Part shown: piece after piece, positions 5,780 to 6,709 of the stretch
Position numbering within the stretch: the stretch's first letter is position 1
Layout of the letters: each line of letters begins with the position of its first letter
Assembly: GCA_903910495.1 (NCBI GenBank)
Contig: CAIVZW010000248.1
Coordinates: 1-6,709, forward strand
Direction of reading: 5' to 3'
Length of the DNA stretch: 6,709 bases
From: an uncultured beta proteobacterium
Lineage (GTDB): Bacteria > Pseudomonadota > Gammaproteobacteria > Burkholderiales > Rhodocyclaceae
Notes under the pieces: model-generated
Databases searched by the model: none
Told to the model about the DNA's origin: nothing
Seen by the model: the letters and a program-made list of their open reading frames with translations, nothing else
Program-made: the position numbers and the translations under genes

Positions 5780-6209
5780 TTATATTTGAAACAGATCCAG
5801 GCCTATCCCCCACCCATTTTTATCCAGCCACTTGAGCAAGATCGCAAAGATTTGATCGGGGCCAAAGGGTTTGACCAGAAAATCTTCATCCTCGAAGCCA
5901 GGTACCTCGACTTGTCCTCGGCAAAGGCATTGGCGATCATGGCCAGGGTCGGGGTTTGTCTGCAAGCGTGCAGGTCGCGAATCTGCCATGTTGCTTCGAA
6001 GCCACCCAGTCGGGGCATCTGATGTCCATGAAGATAAGCGCATAAGACGTTTCCTGTGCCCTGCGGATAGCCTAGACACTGTCTTCAGCAGTATCGACAA
6101 GAAGCCCTGAATCCTCGAGAAAAAGCTGGGGCACTTCGAAATTCACCGGTACGTCGTCGACAATCAGCAGGTGGCAGCCCTGATAGCGTTTGTGAACCAG
6201 CTGCTGGCA
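5780..6209 (-). pseudogene. Decayed response-regulator receiver domain (relic of a hybrid kinase or response regulator)
   Basis: Reading leftward, the frame gives LLIVDDVPVNFEV with the acidic pair of a receiver domain, then DSGLLVDTAED, an in-frame TAG (6072-6074), and YALIFMDI with the phosphoacceptor Asp. A one-base deletion near 6019-6020 then shifts to MPRLGGFEAT and ANAFAEDKSRYLA. A second shift near 5894 moves to EDEDFLVKPFGPDQIF with the conserved Lys, and finally ILLKWLDK, stopping at 5780. Placed end to end the pieces rebuild a complete receiver domain. The conserved Thr/Ser position reads Ile (MIANAF). In-frame TAA lies just upstream (6210-6212), and no kinase domain precedes it. 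Style resembles the C-terminal receivers of hybrid sensor kinases. One nonsense codon and two frameshifts make a working protein very unlikely, unless the sequence has errors. Confidence 0.82.
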
Positions 6210-6244
6210 TTAGCAATGGCTGACGATGTTCGGAATCCTGCCCA

Positions 6245-6406
6245 TCAGCGTGAGATGGCCTCGAATTCGGAGGAACCGGGATAGACAAAGGTATCGATGC
6301 CCAGACGATTCGGAAAATTGCGCGCCGGGGTCGGGATCACCGTGCTGCTCTTCCTGATCTTCGCCTGATTGCCCATGAACAGCGGGCAGCCGGACATTTC
6401 CAAGAA
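6245..6406 (-). pseudogene. acnB: Remnant of aconitate hydratase B (AcnB), C-terminal fragment
   Basis: A 53-codon stretch ending in TGA (6245-6247) encodes recognisable AcnB C-terminal sequence: LEMSGCPLFMGNQAK, then STVIPTPARNFPNRLG, then TFVYPGSSEFEAIS. In intact AcnB the matching segments read approximately IEIPGCSLCMGNQAR, STSTRNFPNRLG and SAELAAV. AcnB interconverts citrate and isocitrate in the TCA cycle using a 4Fe-4S cluster. The motif normally carries two cluster ligand cysteines (GCxxC); here the second is Phe (GCPLFMGN), so the cluster could not form. An in-frame TAA (6407-6409) precedes the fragment, and the rest of the roughly 860-residue protein is absent. A few more residues towards the MaoC gene may also be homologous. 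It sits between the MaoC gene and the receiver relic. Confidence 0.78.
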
Positions 6407-6436
6407 TTATGGGTAAAACTGGGAAAGAATCCTGCC

Positions 6437-6709
6437 CTACGCGACTGAAACCCACGCCAGGATATGGGTGGCCACGAGGCAGGTCTCGCCCTGCCCATTT
6501 TTCACCTCCACGCGTGCCCGCGTGCGCACGGCCGCGTCGTCCACCGACTCGATCGTGTAACGCGCAGTCAGGGTGTCTCCGGCGAATACCGGGCGGGTGA
6601 AACGCACTCGGTCATAGCCCGCCGAGACGGGGGTACCGCGCGCACCGCGCTCGACGGAGCGTTTCGACATCATGGACGTCGCTGCGGAGGGCAGACCCAT
6701 CACCAAGGC
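6437..6709 (-). CDS. MaoC-like acyl-CoA dehydratase, C-terminal part (5' end beyond window)
   Basis: The visible 90 or so residues form the C-terminal half of a hot-dog fold MaoC-type hydratase, which reversibly hydrates enoyl-CoA thioesters. Features are MGLPSAATSMMSKRSVERG, then GYDRVRFTRPVFAGDTLTA, the ARVEVKNGQGE strand and VATHILAWV at the end. The FTRPVFAGDTL motif is typical of MaoC dehydratases. The N-terminal part with the catalytic Asp and His lies outside the window, so activity cannot be judged. The frame is open to the window edge; TTG and ATG codons near the edge are internal. It stops at TAG (6437-6439), 30 bases from the AcnB remnant. Confidence 0.85.
   Translation of the reverse strand, partial: ALVMGLPSAATSMMSKRSVERGARGTPVSAGYDRVRFTRPVFAGDTLTARYTIESVDDAAVRTRARVEVKNGQGETCLVATHILAWVSVA

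Noticed and set aside
6409..6600. Plus-strand open frame opposite the MaoC gene
   Set aside because: Pro/Arg-rich antisense shadow of a recognisable hydratase.

Overview
The window reads as a chromosomal piece of a moderately GC-rich Gram-negative proteobacterium. The RluA type, the DctPQM-type TRAP transporter, the AcnB-like remnant and the style of the decayed receiver domain all fit Betaproteobacteria, possibly a Rhodocyclaceae-like lineage. That placement is inferred from protein style only, and no rRNA or tRNA is present to confirm it.

Layout. (1) Bases 2-607, plus strand: the 3' part of rluA, whose start lies outside the window. (2) Bases 753-780: a strong bidirectional terminator separating rluA from everything to its right. 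(3) Bases 795-3965, minus strand: a complete TRAP transporter operon in the order dctP, dctQ, dctM. An intercistronic hairpin with a U-tract follows dctP. DctM carries an extra C-terminal bacterial Ig/cadherin-like domain of about 90 residues. (4) Bases 3966-4328: a 363-base gene-free leader and promoter region. (5) Bases 4329-5603, minus strand: an RbsD/FucU-type sugar mutarotase preceded by a classical short-chain dehydrogenase (SDR), with a perfect 14-bp palindrome, probably an operator, upstream. (6) Bases 5780-6406, minus strand: a decay zone with a broken response-regulator receiver domain and a short remnant of aconitase B that has lost an Fe-S ligand cysteine. (7) Bases 6437-6709, minus strand: the C-terminal part of a MaoC-like acyl-CoA dehydratase that runs off the window.

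How the genes may work together. SDR, mutarotase and TRAP transporter are codirectional and adjacent, which suggests a small carbohydrate-use locus. DctP would capture a carboxylated or sugar-like solute in the periplasm and DctQM would import it using an ion gradient. The mutarotase would speed interconversion of sugar anomers, and the SDR would oxidise a sugar or reduce a keto-acid. The substrate is not decidable from the sequence; L-fucose, L-fuconate or a related sugar or sugar acid is only a hypothesis. The palindrome upstream of the SDR resembles LacI-family operators in form, but no regulator gene lies in the window.

The most unusual items are the DctM-Ig fusion, the hairpin between dctP and dctQ, the 14-bp palindrome, and the two side-by-side gene relics.
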